Program-made: the position numbers and the translations under genes | In this document: positions 27,274 through 37,514 of the stretch, in pieces | Layout: every line of letters starts with the position of its first letter | Numbering within the stretch: the first letter of the stretch is position 1 | Assembly (NCBI RefSeq): GCF_021535135.1 | Contig: NZ_CP091036.1 | Coordinates: 2,046,001-2,110,000 of the forward strand | Direction: 5' to 3' | DNA from: Antarcticibacterium sp. 1MA-6-2 | GTDB taxonomy: Bacteria > Bacteroidota > Bacteroidia > Flavobacteriales > Flavobacteriaceae | Length of the DNA stretch: 64,000 nucleotides | The notes under the pieces: generated by a model | Seen by the model: the letters and a program-made list of their open reading frames with translations, nothing else | Told to the model about the DNA's origin: nothing | Databases searched by the model: none

Positions 27274-29746
27274 CTATTCAAAAAATTTTCCCTCCGGGTA
27301 TTCTTCTTCGTATTTAAATGAAAAACCCGAGTCACTATGAATCACCAGACTTCTTAAATTAGCCCAAATTACAGGAGTTTTGGAACCGGAGATTGTCGTA
27401 AGAATCATATCTCTATTACCAATTTCTACCTCTTTTGCAAGATTAAAAGCTTTAGAAGCAGTTATTTCCTTTCCATCTTCAAAATATGTAACAACATCTC
27501 CTTTTTCTATGAGCTCGTTGACCGAATTAACCATATTTTCTCTTATCTGTTTAATAATTTGCTTTCTGCCGCGAACTTTGGCTTCCTGATCTTCAATTTT
27601 TCGCTTAGAATCTTTCTTCACATCAGGAAATCCTCGAACAATTTCCTTTTGTTCTCCTACTGGCTGGCTGGTTGATCTATCTTCAAGGTTATTTCTTGTG
27701 GTAGGAATAGACCCCAATGACTTCTTGAAGCTATCCTCAATATCTTTCGTAGAATATCCCTTACCCAAAAGATCATAACTTACTGAGAAATCAAAAGTCT
27801 GTTGTTCCCGGACTGGCAATTTCAATATACGGTTATATTTAACTATACTTGTAGGGTAATTAGACATTCCTTTCGGTGGCTCGATAATAGAATGCCCAAT
27901 CATGGAGTAGACTCCATATTCCTGAATAACCTTATTTATCTCATTGATATGGTCCATAGTAATCCTTGGATCAACGATGAGGATCAACTTTAAATATTTT
28001 TTACGCTCATTTTGCGAGTACTGTGTAAGCTCGGTTAACCTTTGGGTAAGGCTTTGCAAATCGGTTTTTCGTCCATTTATTCCAATGGATTTATCTTTTT
28101 CCACATAAAGGTGTATCCAGTCATTTTGAGCGGAATAGGCATTTATACTCCGCAGGGAATTAACTACCTGCTTAAAATCTTTCCCCGCTTCATTGATCCC
28201 CGGTGTGTTCTTCTCAAATTGATCATTAGCACTTTTGTTGTCAGTCGTATTTACCTGATCCCAGATCCATAATGCCATTTTATTATTTGATTCATCTAAA
28301 TGTTTAATAAAGGAATATGCATTTGGATTTTCAAGTAATCCTGAAGCCTTTTGACGCGATATTTTTTCATCATTGAGATAGATGTTACCTCCTATTTCCT
28401 GTATTTGCTGAATAACTTCATTGGGATTTGTTTCATAAATATACATACCGTGTGAAGGATCCATTTTAAAAAGATCGGTTTCTGTGAACCTCATGGAAAG
28501 CCTGGAGTAAACAGGATTTTCTTTACTGTCAAGAGATACACTTAATTTGTATAGCATTGCATCTTCTTTGGTCCAGGTATGGGTTATGGAATTTATAACC
28601 TGAACGAATTCATCAACGTTAACAGCTTTACCGTTTACTTGGATTTTCTGATCCTGTATTAAAATATCCAGCTTTTTATCTCCTACTATTTTATCTTTCC
28701 TGTTTTTAATAGCCCATCTGTTAGTAATTACTCTAAAACCTTTATGAGCTTTCCCTTCTGATTGTAAATAATTGATCCTTCCATATATCAAAGAATCAGC
28801 AGAATTCGACAAATTTGGTTCATTCTCTGCAGTATTAACTTCTCTTTCATCCACAGGAATGGGATGAGCCACAATATCATTATTAAAAAAATAGATACAA
28901 CAACATAATACAGGCACAATAAATCCAATTTTTAATCGTGCTCTCTTTTTTGAAAATGAATTTGAAATCATAACTACTCTTTTTTTGATTAATGAATTTT
29001 TAAATGAACTCGTCATAATGGTTTGATTTATACCATACGAGCTGTTAATTAATAAGTTTAGATAATCGGCAGGGATAATGTTTTTCTGTTTTAGAACAGC
29101 CTCGTCTGCCATAAACTCATGGTTTAAGCGCATTGACCTTTTGATGAAATAGAACAATGGATTAAACCAGAAGATGATCTGTAGAATTTCTAAAATTAGT
29201 AAATCCAGCGTATGATTTTGTTGAACATGAGCCTCTTCATGTTTTAAAATTTCCTTCGGAATTTGATTACTTTTAAAAGCATCTTTTTCAACAAAAATAT
29301 ATCTGAAGTAGGAATAGGGTATCTGCCTGAAAGGTAATAGGACTTTGGTGCTTATTCTTTCGACTACTTTATCGTTAGTTTCTACAAGCTTTTTTAAATA
29401 TAGAAGATTTTTAAAAAACCTAAATATAAAACATAGGACCCCCACTGTATAAAGAATCCAAAGAACAAAAGGAAGATAATCTTTTCCAGGAAATTTCATT
29501 AAATTGCACCTCCTGGCCGTAAGTAATAGAGGGAACAGGAGTAAAATTTTCAAAGTTAACAGGTTCAACCGCTTCAACGTAGTAATTATAGCTTATAGTA
29601 ATCAATGGAAGAACTATTGCCATTAATAAACTTAACAGTAAATAGTAGCGCTTTAAGAAGTGGAGTTTTTCGTTTTCAAGAAAAAGACGATAAAAAGTGT
29701 ACAAAACCAGCAAGCAACCGGAAAATTTCAGAATATATTCTATCAT
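27274..29746 (-). CDS. blaR1: BlaR1-like M56 membrane peptidase with long ExbD-like C-terminal region (one sequence break)
   Basis: About 824 aa. Four TM segments surround the M56 zinc site KHEEAHVQQNHTLDLLILE (HExxH variant) and NHEFMADEAVL. A further TM (GFIVPVLCCCIYFFNNDIVA) leads to a ~500-residue extracytoplasmic region with two ExbD-like segments (IQVNGKAVNVDEFVQVINSI; SIGINGRKTDLQSLTQRLTE and LKLILIVDPRITMDHINEIN). The frame breaks near 29483 in a C/T run, a one-base loss between QFNEIS and PGKDYLPF. Paired with BlaI 2 nt upstream, so it senses a signal and triggers loss of the repressor. The signal need not be a beta-lactam, since no penicillin-binding sensor domain is seen. Confidence 0.85.
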
Positions 29747-29748
29747 AA

Positions 29749-30114
29749 TTACTGCTTCTTAATACGTTCATCTATAATATTTCGGAGTTCTTTTAACTCA
29801 GCTTCAGATAAATCTGATTCTTCAGTAAAGAACGAAGCGAATTGAGCAGCTGAATTATTAAAGAAATTTTTGATTAATCCATTAATTTGCTTCGAAAAAT
29901 AAGCTTCCCTTTTTATTAAAGGAAAATATTCTCTGGAGCGGCTATCCTGAACGAAATCCACAAATTTTTTATCCCGCATTCTTTTAAGTAAAGTTGCTAT
30001 TGTTGTTGTTGCAGGTTTAGGTTCCGGATAAGCGTTTATTAAATCTTTCATATAGGCTCTTTTCCGTTTCCACAGAATTTGCATCAATTGTTCTTCAGCT
30101 TTAGATAGTTGCAT
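29749..30114 (-). CDS. blaI: BlaI/MecI-family repressor
   Basis: 121 aa. Winged-helix penicillinase repressor: LSKAEEQLMQILWKRKRAYM, PKPATTTIATLLKRMRDKKF (recognition region) and the C-terminal dimer helices with SREYFPLIKREAYFSKQING. Ends 2 nt before blaR1, so co-transcribed. Two operator-like sites lie 25-64 nt upstream. Confidence 0.92.
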   Translation of the reverse strand: MQLSKAEEQLMQILWKRKRAYMKDLINAYPEPKPATTTIATLLKRMRDKKFVDFVQDSRSREYFPLIKREAYFSKQINGLIKNFFNNSAAQFASFFTEESDLSEAELKELRNIIDERIKKQ

Positions 30115-30138
30115 ATTTCTTTAATTAAGGGATCCCCT

Positions 30139-30178
30139 CTACAAATGTAGAGTTTATTTTTCATTCTACAAGCGTAGA
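30139..30178 (-). promoter_or_regulatory. blaI promoter with two BlaI-type operators
   Basis: Two 14-bp palindromes, TCTACAAATGTAGA (30139-30152) and TCTACAAGCGTAGA (30165-30178), match the TACAnnTGTA-style BlaI/MecI operator. On the minus strand, the proximal one contains a perfect Bacteroidota -7 box TACATTTG. The distal one supplies TTG at -33, with a 19-nt spacer between them, so repressor binding would cover both promoter elements. Confidence 0.82.
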
Positions 30179-30434
30179 GCAAAAATATTCCAATTATTTT
30201 TGAAGAATACAGGATCATTTTAAGTTTGTGCATATTGAACCCAATATATATCCTAAAACATCAGGATGTAATTTTTGCATAACACTGTCATTAGACAATA
30301 GCAAAATTGGATTTACATTAAACTTAGAATGCAGCAGTTATTTTTTTCTCCCTGAAGATTTTATTAAATTAAGGATGGACAAGTTTGGAGTTATTTTTTA
30401 ATTGTCTGCTATATCAAAACTTAAATTAATAAAT

Positions 30435-31055
30435 ATGGAAACCTTAGTGCCGGGATTATTGTTGTATCCTGATTTTATAAATAAATCACTGGAAGAGGAA
30501 TTAATAGCTGAAATTGATTCCCAGCCCTGGGTCGTAGACTATGACAGAAGGTTGCAATATTACGGTTACAGGAATGAATTGGAGTCTCCATACGACCTGG
30601 TAAAATTTCCGGTTCCCATACCTCCGAAAATGTATGAGCTGTCCCGGAAGATTGTGGAACAAAAAATTATAGAAAAACAGCCGGACCAGGTGATCATTAA
30701 TGAGTACTCTCCCGGGCAGGGAATAAGACCGCATAAGGACAGGAACTATTTTGATAATCAAATTTGTGGCATCAACCTTGGGAGTGGCTGCGTGATGAAA
30801 TTTAAAAAAATATCGGGCGGGGAAGTGATAGATGTGGAAATCCCCAGGCGATCCTTATATGTGATGCAGGACGAGGCGAGGTACAAATGGAACCACTCCA
30901 TCCCTCCACGTAAAAAGGATAATATCGATGGAAATATAAAACACAGAGAAAGAAGATTATCCATCACGTACCGTAAAGTAATGCCGAAAAAAGTTAAACC
31001 TATTAATCCTGAAGGTAAGGTAGCAGCGATGTTAAGGGAGCATTTCGGTATCTGA
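30435..31055 (+). CDS. AlkB-like 2OG-Fe(II) oxygenase
   Basis: 206 aa from METLVPGLLLYPDFINKSLE. Iron ligands His and Asp in GQGIRPHKDRNYFDN, distal His in YKWNHSIPP and the 2-oxoglutarate arginine in RRLSITYRKV. Substrate could be alkylated DNA/RNA or protein; the ALKBH8-like layout IVSLNLGS (here ICGINLGSGCVMKF) is general. An earlier TTG at 30402 is not used in my call. Confidence 0.85.
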   Translation: METLVPGLLLYPDFINKSLEEELIAEIDSQPWVVDYDRRLQYYGYRNELESPYDLVKFPVPIPPKMYELSRKIVEQKIIEKQPDQVIINEYSPGQGIRPHKDRNYFDNQICGINLGSGCVMKFKKISGGEVIDVEIPRRSLYVMQDEARYKWNHSIPPRKKDNIDGNIKHRERRLSITYRKVMPKKVKPINPEGKVAAMLREHFGI

Positions 31056-31118
31056 AATTTTTAAAAATTCCTGAAATTACTGATCATTGAATAAAAAACG
31101 GATAATTCTTTTAGTCAA

Positions 31119-31859
31119 TTATGCCATTCCTCCATTGATCCCTATATTTTGCCCGGTGATCCATTGTGATTCCTTACCCGCCAGAAACAGAACAAGCGGA
31201 ATAATATCATCTACTTCCCCTATCCTGTTCAAAACTGCCAAACCTGCAATTCTCTCAATAAGCTCCCGGGATTTTCCCTCTAAAAATAATTCCGTAATCA
31301 AAGGTCCCGGCAAAACGGAATTTACAGTAATGCCTTTAGCTCCAATTTCTTTAGCGAAGACCCGGGTCATTTGTTCGACTGCAGCTTTAGTTGCTGAATA
31401 AATTGAATAGGTGGGCATCATCATTCGGGTTGTGGAACTGGAGATATTTATGATTCTTCCGTAGTTTTCCATTCGCTCAGAAACAATTTTCATAACAAGA
31501 AAAACACTCCTGACGTTAATGGCAAAATGACGGTCAAATTCTTCTTCTGAAAAATCCTTCAGCAATTTTGTTGTCATAATTCCCGCATTGTTAATTACAA
31601 TATCAATTTTTCCAAATTCCTGAATACTTCTGGCAACAAGTTCCTCCACCTGATCCTTTTGGCTAACGTCTGCCAAAACAGAAATCGCACTCCCTCCCCT
31701 GGAATTAATTTCCTGAACAAGCTGTTCTGCTTTATTTCTGTTTGAGTTATAATTAATGATCACATTGGCTCCTTTTCCCGAAAATTCCTGTGCGATTTTC
31801 TTTCCAAGACCTTGAGAGGATCCGGTTACCAGTACAGTTTTGTTTTTTAAGTCTGTCAT
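31119..31859 (-). CDS. SDR-family oxidoreductase
   Basis: 246 aa from MTDLKNKTVLVTGSSQGLGK. Cofactor loop TGSSQGLG, NNAG, catalytic Ser (INISSSTTRM) and YSATK, C-terminal ITGQNIGINGGMA. Typical FabG-like fold; substrate unknown. Its AraC neighbour starts further upstream in the same orientation. Confidence 0.9.
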   Translation of the reverse strand: MTDLKNKTVLVTGSSQGLGKKIAQEFSGKGANVIINYNSNRNKAEQLVQEINSRGGSAISVLADVSQKDQVEELVARSIQEFGKIDIVINNAGIMTTKLLKDFSEEEFDRHFAINVRSVFLVMKIVSERMENYGRIINISSSTTRMMMPTYSIYSATKAAVEQMTRVFAKEIGAKGITVNSVLPGPLITELFLEGKSRELIERIAGLAVLNRIGEVDDIIPLVLFLAGKESQWITGQNIGINGGMA

Positions 31860-31918
31860 AATAATCAATTTAGAGTACAAAAATAGAGACCGAAAATTCT
31901 TTACGTATGGTGAAGGTT

Positions 31919-32279
31919 TCAGAATTTAAAAATAGAATTCCTGAATTGAGAAGGTGTTTCGCTTAGTGTGCCTTTTGAAGTATTTTGTGAAATTCGAGGG
32001 TTCAAATGTTAGCCTTAATGCCACCTCTCTAATGGTGCACCCGGGATCGCTTAGCAGTTTTTTGGCTGCGGCAATCGTTTTTTCATTGCAAACATCACAA
32101 GGTGCCTTACCCGTAACTTCTTTAATTGTATTACTTAAATGAGTGGGGTGAATACACATTAAACCTGCTATTTCATGTATTTCGGGAAATACTTCAATTT
32201 CCCCACTAACTATTTTTTTCAAATGCCCATCGAGAATCTCATTGAATTTAATTGTAATTTCCTCAGGTCGTTTAAGCAT
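31919..32279 (-). CDS. AraC-family DNA-binding domain protein (one sequence break)
   Basis: About 120 aa, DNA-binding domain only: MCIHPTHLSNTIKEVTGKAP (first helix-turn-helix) and TIREVALRLTFEPSNFTKYF (second). Near 31975 CACACTAAGCGAAAC replaces an expected CACACCGGCGAAAC. Restoring it recovers the conserved end KRHTGETPSQFRNSIFKF with a stop at 31919. RCCGGY-type. Likely regulates the SDR gene 60 nt downstream. Confidence 0.8.
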
Positions 32280-32415
32280 TTTTAGATAGCAGCTATGTAT
32301 GTTTTAAAGTTAAAGAAAATTCCGGATTTGATTATCTCTTTTCTGACTCTGCATAAGCTATCTACTTTACCAACAAATAAGAAGGGATTTATAGTATAGT
32401 ACCCGGTTTCGGTTA

Positions 32416-32616
32416 TTACTCATTATAGACTAATTCAATAAGGGTTTTATCAATTCTTTTTCCTTTTTCCCCAGCCATTTGTATTAAAGATACTCTTACA
32501 GCCTCTATTTTATGGGGAATCCCGGGATAAAAATAATATTCATAGGTGTTATTGTCATTAATTTCTATACTAGCTGTACTTAAGGCATCCTGCATTTTAA
32601 CTTCTTCAAGATTCAT
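32416..32616 (-). CDS. Small hypothetical protein
   Basis: 66 aa, MNLEEVKMQDALSTASIEIN and a tail VSLIQMAGEKGKRIDKTLIE. The frame extends upstream without a start, so it could be the 3' part of the degraded gene at 32704-32982. No family recognised. Confidence 0.35.
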   Translation of the reverse strand: MNLEEVKMQDALSTASIEINDNNTYEYYFYPGIPHKIEAVRVSLIQMAGEKGKRIDKTLIELVYNE

Positions 32617-32703
32617 TTTAGAAAAAACAAATTGGCAACTCCAATTAGGCTTGTTTTCCTTATTCTCTCAAATTTGGTATTTTTAATCCTGAACTTATTC
32701 TTT

Positions 32704-32982
32704 TCACTCCTTGAAAAGAATTTTTTGAATACTATCTAAAAGATTGTTGTCGTTATGAAAGATGGAGAAATTTATAAGGCGAACTCCCTTTAATCTTCTT
32801 CGGAATTTTAAGGCTTATTTGATTATTCATCTCCTCTACCCTCGTGGCATAATAATCATTTGGAATGGAGTCCGGAATAAAATAATTTTCTGTCAACATT
32901 GCTGAATATGTCGCTTTTATATTCTGAGCAAAATTGGTTAGGGAAATAAGAAAATAATAACAAATACAGTAAAACGGCTCAT
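32704..32982 (-). pseudogene. Degraded small secreted protein gene
   Basis: Reading MSRFTVFVIIFLF then, after a needed +1 shift in a T run, SLTNFAQNIKATYSAMLTEN gives a plausible signal peptide and mature start. A second shift near GGGAGTT would give KGVRLINFSIFHNDNNLLDS before a stop at 32704. Multiple breaks that are not at RCCGGY-like strings suggest genuine decay. Family not recognised. Confidence 0.4.
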
Positions 32983-33059
32983 ATCAGGAAATTTGCCCAA
33001 CGACTATATTAAAAACCAAATTGGAAATTAATTTCACTAATCTAAATAACCATACTTAG

Positions 33060-33344
33060 CTAAAATCTCACATCCGTGATATCAGCGTTCTTGTCAAATA
33101 CTTTCTTCGCGTAAGGACAAAGCGGGAGAATTTTTACTTCTTCTTTACGGGCAAATTCCACGGCTTCCATGACTAATTGCCTCCCGAAACCTTTTCCTCC
33201 AAACTCTTCTTCCACTCCTGTATGATCAATAATAAATTTATCATTCCCGGCCCAGGTGTAGGTCATTTCTCCTGCAAATTTCTCATTCTCATAAATGATA
33301 AATCTGCCTTTCCTGCCGTTGTCTTCTCTTTCTAATCTTGTCAT
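33060..33344 (-). CDS. GNAT acetyltransferase, YjdJ-like
   Basis: 94 aa: IIYENEKFAGEMTYTWAG, DHTGVEEEFGGKGFGRQLVM (acetyl-CoA loop) and ILPLCPYAKKVFDKN. Matches the short YjdJ type. The ATG overlaps the TGA of the upstream YjdI gene (ATGA), the usual yjdI-yjdJ arrangement. Confidence 0.85.
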   Translation of the reverse strand: MTRLEREDNGRKGRFIIYENEKFAGEMTYTWAGNDKFIIDHTGVEEEFGGKGFGRQLVMEAVEFARKEEVKILPLCPYAKKVFDKNADITDVRF

Positions 33345-33557
33345 TGCCCCAAATTTTTAATACTTAAAGCACGGGAAGGACATAACGCAAGCTGCTCAAT
33401 TAATTCCTGTGTAGAAGCATTGGTAATTTTTAGCCAGGGCTTCTCCTGTGGATTATAAACTTTGGGCAAAGTTTTTACACATATCCCGGAGTGGGTGCAA
33501 ATTGCTTAGTTGCCATAGAATGGTTATTTCCCCATTGCTGTACTCTTTTGTTGCCAT
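33341..33557 (-). CDS. YjdI-like (4Fe-4S) mono-cluster protein (one sequence break)
   Basis: About 72 aa from MATKEYSNGEITILWQP. The Cys-rich ferredoxin-like core AICTHSGICVKTLPKVYNPQ and ALCPSRALSI are recovered after repairing CAACTAAGCAATTTGC to CAACCGGCAATTTGC near 33509 (P-A). RCCGGY-type. Overlaps the GNAT start by 4 nt. Confidence 0.78.
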
Positions 33558-33601
33558 ATTCTATGTATTCTTTTTATTCTTGTGGTGAAGGTTTGCTGAT
33601 C

Positions 33602-34888
33602 TTATTCAAGGATTTCTCCAGTATTAGTTGAATATTTCAATTGAGGAACATATTTCTTTAAATCTACTATCATTTGTTTAGCCTCTTCATGATTTTCATT
33701 AATTTTAATTATATCATAATATTTTTTAACCAGGTTGTTGTATTTCTCCCTATTTTCCTTATTTCTATTAAAAATATTTTGTAGAATTACATTTTCGGAA
33801 TGCGGGTTACCCCCAATCATTTTTACCAATTTACCTTTAATTTTCAGGATATTTATAATTTTTTGTATCTGATCAATTTCAATTTTCGCGGCATAAACTA
33901 AACTTCTAAAGACTAATTCTTTTGAATGTTTGGAAAAATTATTTTCTAATGAATCTTTATCAAAATTCTCATAAAGATTTCTATGAACAATTTCTAATTC
34001 TTTTTCAAATAGAAGATTATACTGAGCTATTTCGGAAATGTCCGAACTTAAATAATTTTCGAATTTTTGTCCTTTTATTGCTATATCTATTTCTGAGACT
34101 ATTTCTTCATTAGAAATATCTGTCAAAGCTAAATTCCTTCTAATTTGTACTAAATGATGAATTAATCTTGAATTTGGGGATTGGGAAAATACTAGATAAG
34201 TAACAATTCCAATTCCGAAAATTAGAAAAGCAGTTTTCACCTCTTGAACCTTAAATACGTCCGACACTACTGAATTTCGTATCCATTCAAAGCCAGAAAT
34301 GGAAATTAAAATAATTGTTATTATAAGAGTTAATCGTAATATCCAATTAGCTCTATTTAATCCTATGTTTCCGAATGAAGGATCTTTAGGTAAAAAAAGA
34401 AATTTTAATTTTCGTACAATTAAAAAATTTAATGAAATTATGATATAAAATACTAGGACTATATAAGAGAGGAGTCGGGAAATATTGGAAACAAATAGCT
34501 TATTCGTATATACTAAAATTAAGACTAGAAAGATCCAGAAAAAAGCTACAAAATACGAAGAACTAGAATTTATTTGAGTGTCTTTACCTGTTTGATATCG
34601 CAAATCATCACTTTTGGTGCCTTTAATTTTTAAAAAAGCACTTAAACTCAGTATAAAAAGTAATACAAAGGTTCCATCTATAATAATAATGCCTAAATTA
34701 AACCAGTTTATACTTAAAGCTTCTATTTGATTTATTAAAATCCACGTCATAGTACCTAAAGCAGCCAATAAAGCCCAAATTGTCCAGCCGGATTTTTTAT
34801 GATCTGTATTAATTTTGTTAATCTCTTCATTTAATAAGAGGAACAAACTATTTCTGTGGTGAAAATATTCCTGATTTTTTTCCCTCAA
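33602..34888 (-). CDS. Hypothetical multi-pass membrane protein
   Basis: 428 aa. Seven or so TM segments in the N-terminal 260 residues (for example WTIWALLAALGTMTWILI, YFVAFFWIFLVLILVY, WILRLTLIITIILISI, AFLIFGIGIVTYLVF), then a charged, mostly helical cytosolic C-terminus with probable coiled coil (LENNFSKHSKELVFRSLVYA, NRNKENREKYNNLVKKYYDI). The gene is markedly more AT-rich than its neighbours and is followed upstream by 460 bp of AT-rich noncoding DNA, hinting at transfer. No family recognised. Confidence 0.7.
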   Translation of the reverse strand: MREKNQEYFHHRNSLFLLLNEEINKINTDHKKSGWTIWALLAALGTMTWILINQIEALSINWFNLGIIIIDGTFVLLFILSLSAFLKIKGTKSDDLRYQTGKDTQINSSSSYFVAFFWIFLVLILVYTNKLFVSNISRLLSYIVLVFYIIISLNFLIVRKLKFLFLPKDPSFGNIGLNRANWILRLTLIITIILISISGFEWIRNSVVSDVFKVQEVKTAFLIFGIGIVTYLVFSQSPNSRLIHHLVQIRRNLALTDISNEEIVSEIDIAIKGQKFENYLSSDISEIAQYNLLFEKELEIVHRNLYENFDKDSLENNFSKHSKELVFRSLVYAAKIEIDQIQKIINILKIKGKLVKMIGGNPHSENVILQNIFNRNKENREKYNNLVKKYYDIIKINENHEEAKQMIVDLKKYVPQLKYSTNTGEILE

Positions 34889-35352
34889 AATTTTTAATTT
34901 AAATTCTCTTTTTTATTAATAACCAAGAAAAAGTCATTGCTTCGAAAACAAATATTATTACTTGGTTTATAATTGCTATGAGTCCTATTATTAAAATTTA
35001 ATAGTTACTCTTTCGAAATTACTAATTATCTAATTCTTAAATTTTTAATAATATGTAGTTGCTAATCTAAAAAATAATATCTCCAAATTTCAGTTACTTG
35101 TAAGAATGATTTTTAAATTCGAGGCTCTAACAAATTAATTCGATTTTATAATGTATTTCATTTTATAGATATCTACCAAACCTACTAAAAATTATGTTAT
35201 ACCTTATGAGGAAAGTCTACAGTGTTAATTTGTTATAATCAACATATAAATTCGAATGATAAATGATAGTAGGTTCGGAATTTAGAAGAAAAGAAAATTA
35301 GAAAGAATAACTAATTAAGTTAAGAAAAGTAAAATTTACCTCTAACGCAATC
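34889..35352. other. AT-rich intergenic region
   Basis: 464 bp, very AT-rich, with many short homopolymer runs and no open frame, hairpin or repeat that I can support. It presumably contains the promoter of the 428-aa membrane protein. Confidence 0.5.
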
Positions 35353-36668
35353 CTAACTCCTCCCCTCCCGCATCTTATCCAGCTTTGCGGTAATAGGAGT
35401 AGCGGTAATACCGTGTACAAAAATAGAGATAACGATTACCAATGCGACCAGCGCCCAGATCTCATCTTCGCCTTTAAAAGATTCCATATTCATCGCATAG
35501 GCGAGGTAATAGAACGAGCCAATTCCTCTAATTCCCAGAAAGCTTATCGCAAGCCGGTCCCGCCACTGGGCTTTATTAAAACCAATCATTCCCAGCACAC
35601 TTAAGCAATCCTACCGTATGATAAATACAATAAGAAGGGCACAGATCACCAACGGCCAGGTGAGTGCGTCCAGGAGTCCGCCGGAGATGGCTGCTCCAAG
35701 GGCGATGAGAATAGCGACCATTAAGATGCGTTCAGATTTTTCGATGTTCTTATGCAGGTCGAGGTGATATTCGTGATCCCTGGAGGTGCTGCGAATGACC
35801 ACTGCCCCAATAAATACGGCAATGAAACCATAGCCTCCCAGGAATTCGGTTATTCCGTAAATAATAAGAGTTCCTGCCAGCGCAGATAATCCTACCATAA
35901 CTTTAGCCAGGTTATTATCTGCCGACTGTGCGAAAATAAGTTTGGCAAGTAACCAGCCGAGGCCAAGACCTAAAAGTATTCCCACTCCCAGTTCCATAAA
36001 AACATGAATGAGCAGCCAGCTCTCGATCCAGTTTCCGGGATGTGTTCCCGCAATAGCCATCGCAATGGCCATATTGGTAAAAGGGAAGGCAAGACCGTCA
36101 TTTAATCCGGCTTCCGAAGTCAGTGCAAACCTTATTTCCTCTTCCTCTCCCGGCTCGGTATGATCTGCATCTCCGGTATGATCCCCTTCTGCCCCTTCCT
36201 GCGGGGGACCTACCTGCACTTCCGAAGCAAGAACAGGATCTGTAGGCGCTATTACCGCTCCTAACAATACGGCAGTAGCTTAAGCACAAAAGCAGCGATC
36301 GCCCAACCGACAAATGCTGCCAGGGCAATAGTGATGACCATCGTAATTCCCAAAAGCCGCCAGGTAACATTCCAGGTTTTAAAATTAAAAGGACGATCGA
36401 TATTCAGCCCTGCGCCCATCAAGGAAATGATCACTCCTATTTCGGTAAGATGCTCTGCATATTTCCCCTGTATTTTGGGATCCGGCGCCGTCAGCCCAAG
36501 CGGCAGTTCGATCGCCAGGTAACCCAAAACCAAAAGAACGATAGGCATGGCAAAGGGATATTCTGCCAGTAACCGGGGCAGAACGGTGGCGCAAAGAAAA
36601 CCAAGGCCAATGATAATCAGCCATAACTGGTAATCTCCAAATACATGTATCGCGTCCTGAATTTCCAT
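35353..36668 (-). CDS. CPA1-type Na+/H+ antiporter (NhaP-like; sequence breaks)
   Basis: About 438 aa. Membrane segments with the NhaP motifs LLGAVIAPTDPVLASEVQVG, FALTSEAGLNDGLAFPFTNM (transport-site ND) and RLAISFLGIRGIGSFYYLA. Breaks: near 36281 GTGCTTAAGCTACTG for GTGCTGCCGGCTACTG (FVLPATAVLLG), and near 35603-35613 an in-frame TAG plus TTAAG in CGGTAGGATTGCTTAAGTG, explained by two adjacent RCCGGY sites (RP.AGVLGMIG). A GCCGGT at 35552 in this same gene is intact. Probably functional. Confidence 0.83.
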
Positions 36669-36931
36669 TGAATCTCTTTACACCCAACAATTTCTTTTCT
36701 GCCGGGGGCAAAGTCATGTGAAAGAAAGAGGGATTTCTTAAAAATAGAGATTTAGAAAGAAACGCAAATTGGGTTGCCCATAGTTTCACATAAGATTATG
36801 AGATGTTTGCCTTTAGAAGCGAAATGTGATTTCCTATTAAAGCAAATCGTATTTAAGGATCTACGAAAAAATTTGTTTAAAAAAAATTACCTCCCGCACA
36901 CAGTTTCAGAAACAATGCATGAACGTTATGC

Positions 36932-37372
36932 TTATCCTTTTGCCTTATACTCCGGATCAAATTCCACGATCCATTCAATACCATATTTATCCCGAAAACA
37001 GCCAAAATAAGAACCCCACGGACTATCCCCTATTGGCCCTTCTACCTGCCCTCCTGCTGAAAGTCCGTGAAAAAGTTTTTCTGCTTCTTCTTTGGTTTCG
37101 GTGAGCACTACAATTTTGCTTCTGTTCTCATTTTCATTCGTTGGCCCCAAACTTTCCGGAACATCATTCCCCATCAACATATTACTTTTACCTATTGGCA
37201 GGGCGATATGAATAATCTTATTCTCTTCATTTTCTGCTACCGGAAATTCCGGACCTGCCAGCTCTTTAAATCGGATAATTTTTGCAAACTCTCCGCCAAA
37301 AACTGATTTGTAAAAGCTAAATGCTTCTTCAGCATTTCCGTTGAAATTGATGTGAGGATTGATTAGAGGCAT
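36932..37372 (-). CDS. VOC-family protein, PhnB-like
   Basis: 146 aa. INPHINFNGNAEEAFSFYKS, HIALPIGKSNMLMGNDVPES, SPWGSYFGCFRDKYGIEWIV. Paralogue of 20812-21237 with the same domain boundaries. Confidence 0.87.
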   Translation of the reverse strand: MPLINPHINFNGNAEEAFSFYKSVFGGEFAKIIRFKELAGPEFPVAENEENKIIHIALPIGKSNMLMGNDVPESLGPTNENENRSKIVVLTETKEEAEKLFHGLSAGGQVEGPIGDSPWGSYFGCFRDKYGIEWIVEFDPEYKAKG

Positions 37373-37514
37373 AGCTATGAAATTGATCTTAAGGTCCCAT
37401 TAAAAATAGTCAAAAAAAGGATGTACTCGATTTTACAATGATCTGTTATCTAATCTTTTCCTCCATTCAATAATTCCTGTTTCTTCTTTTCAGATTGGTA
37501 GATGGGCATTAAAA

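Noticed and set aside
27274..30178. Beta-lactam resistance operon
   Set aside because: BlaI and a BlaR1-type peptidase are present, but no beta-lactamase or penicillin-binding sensor domain is seen; such regulator pairs in Bacteroidota often control other genes.
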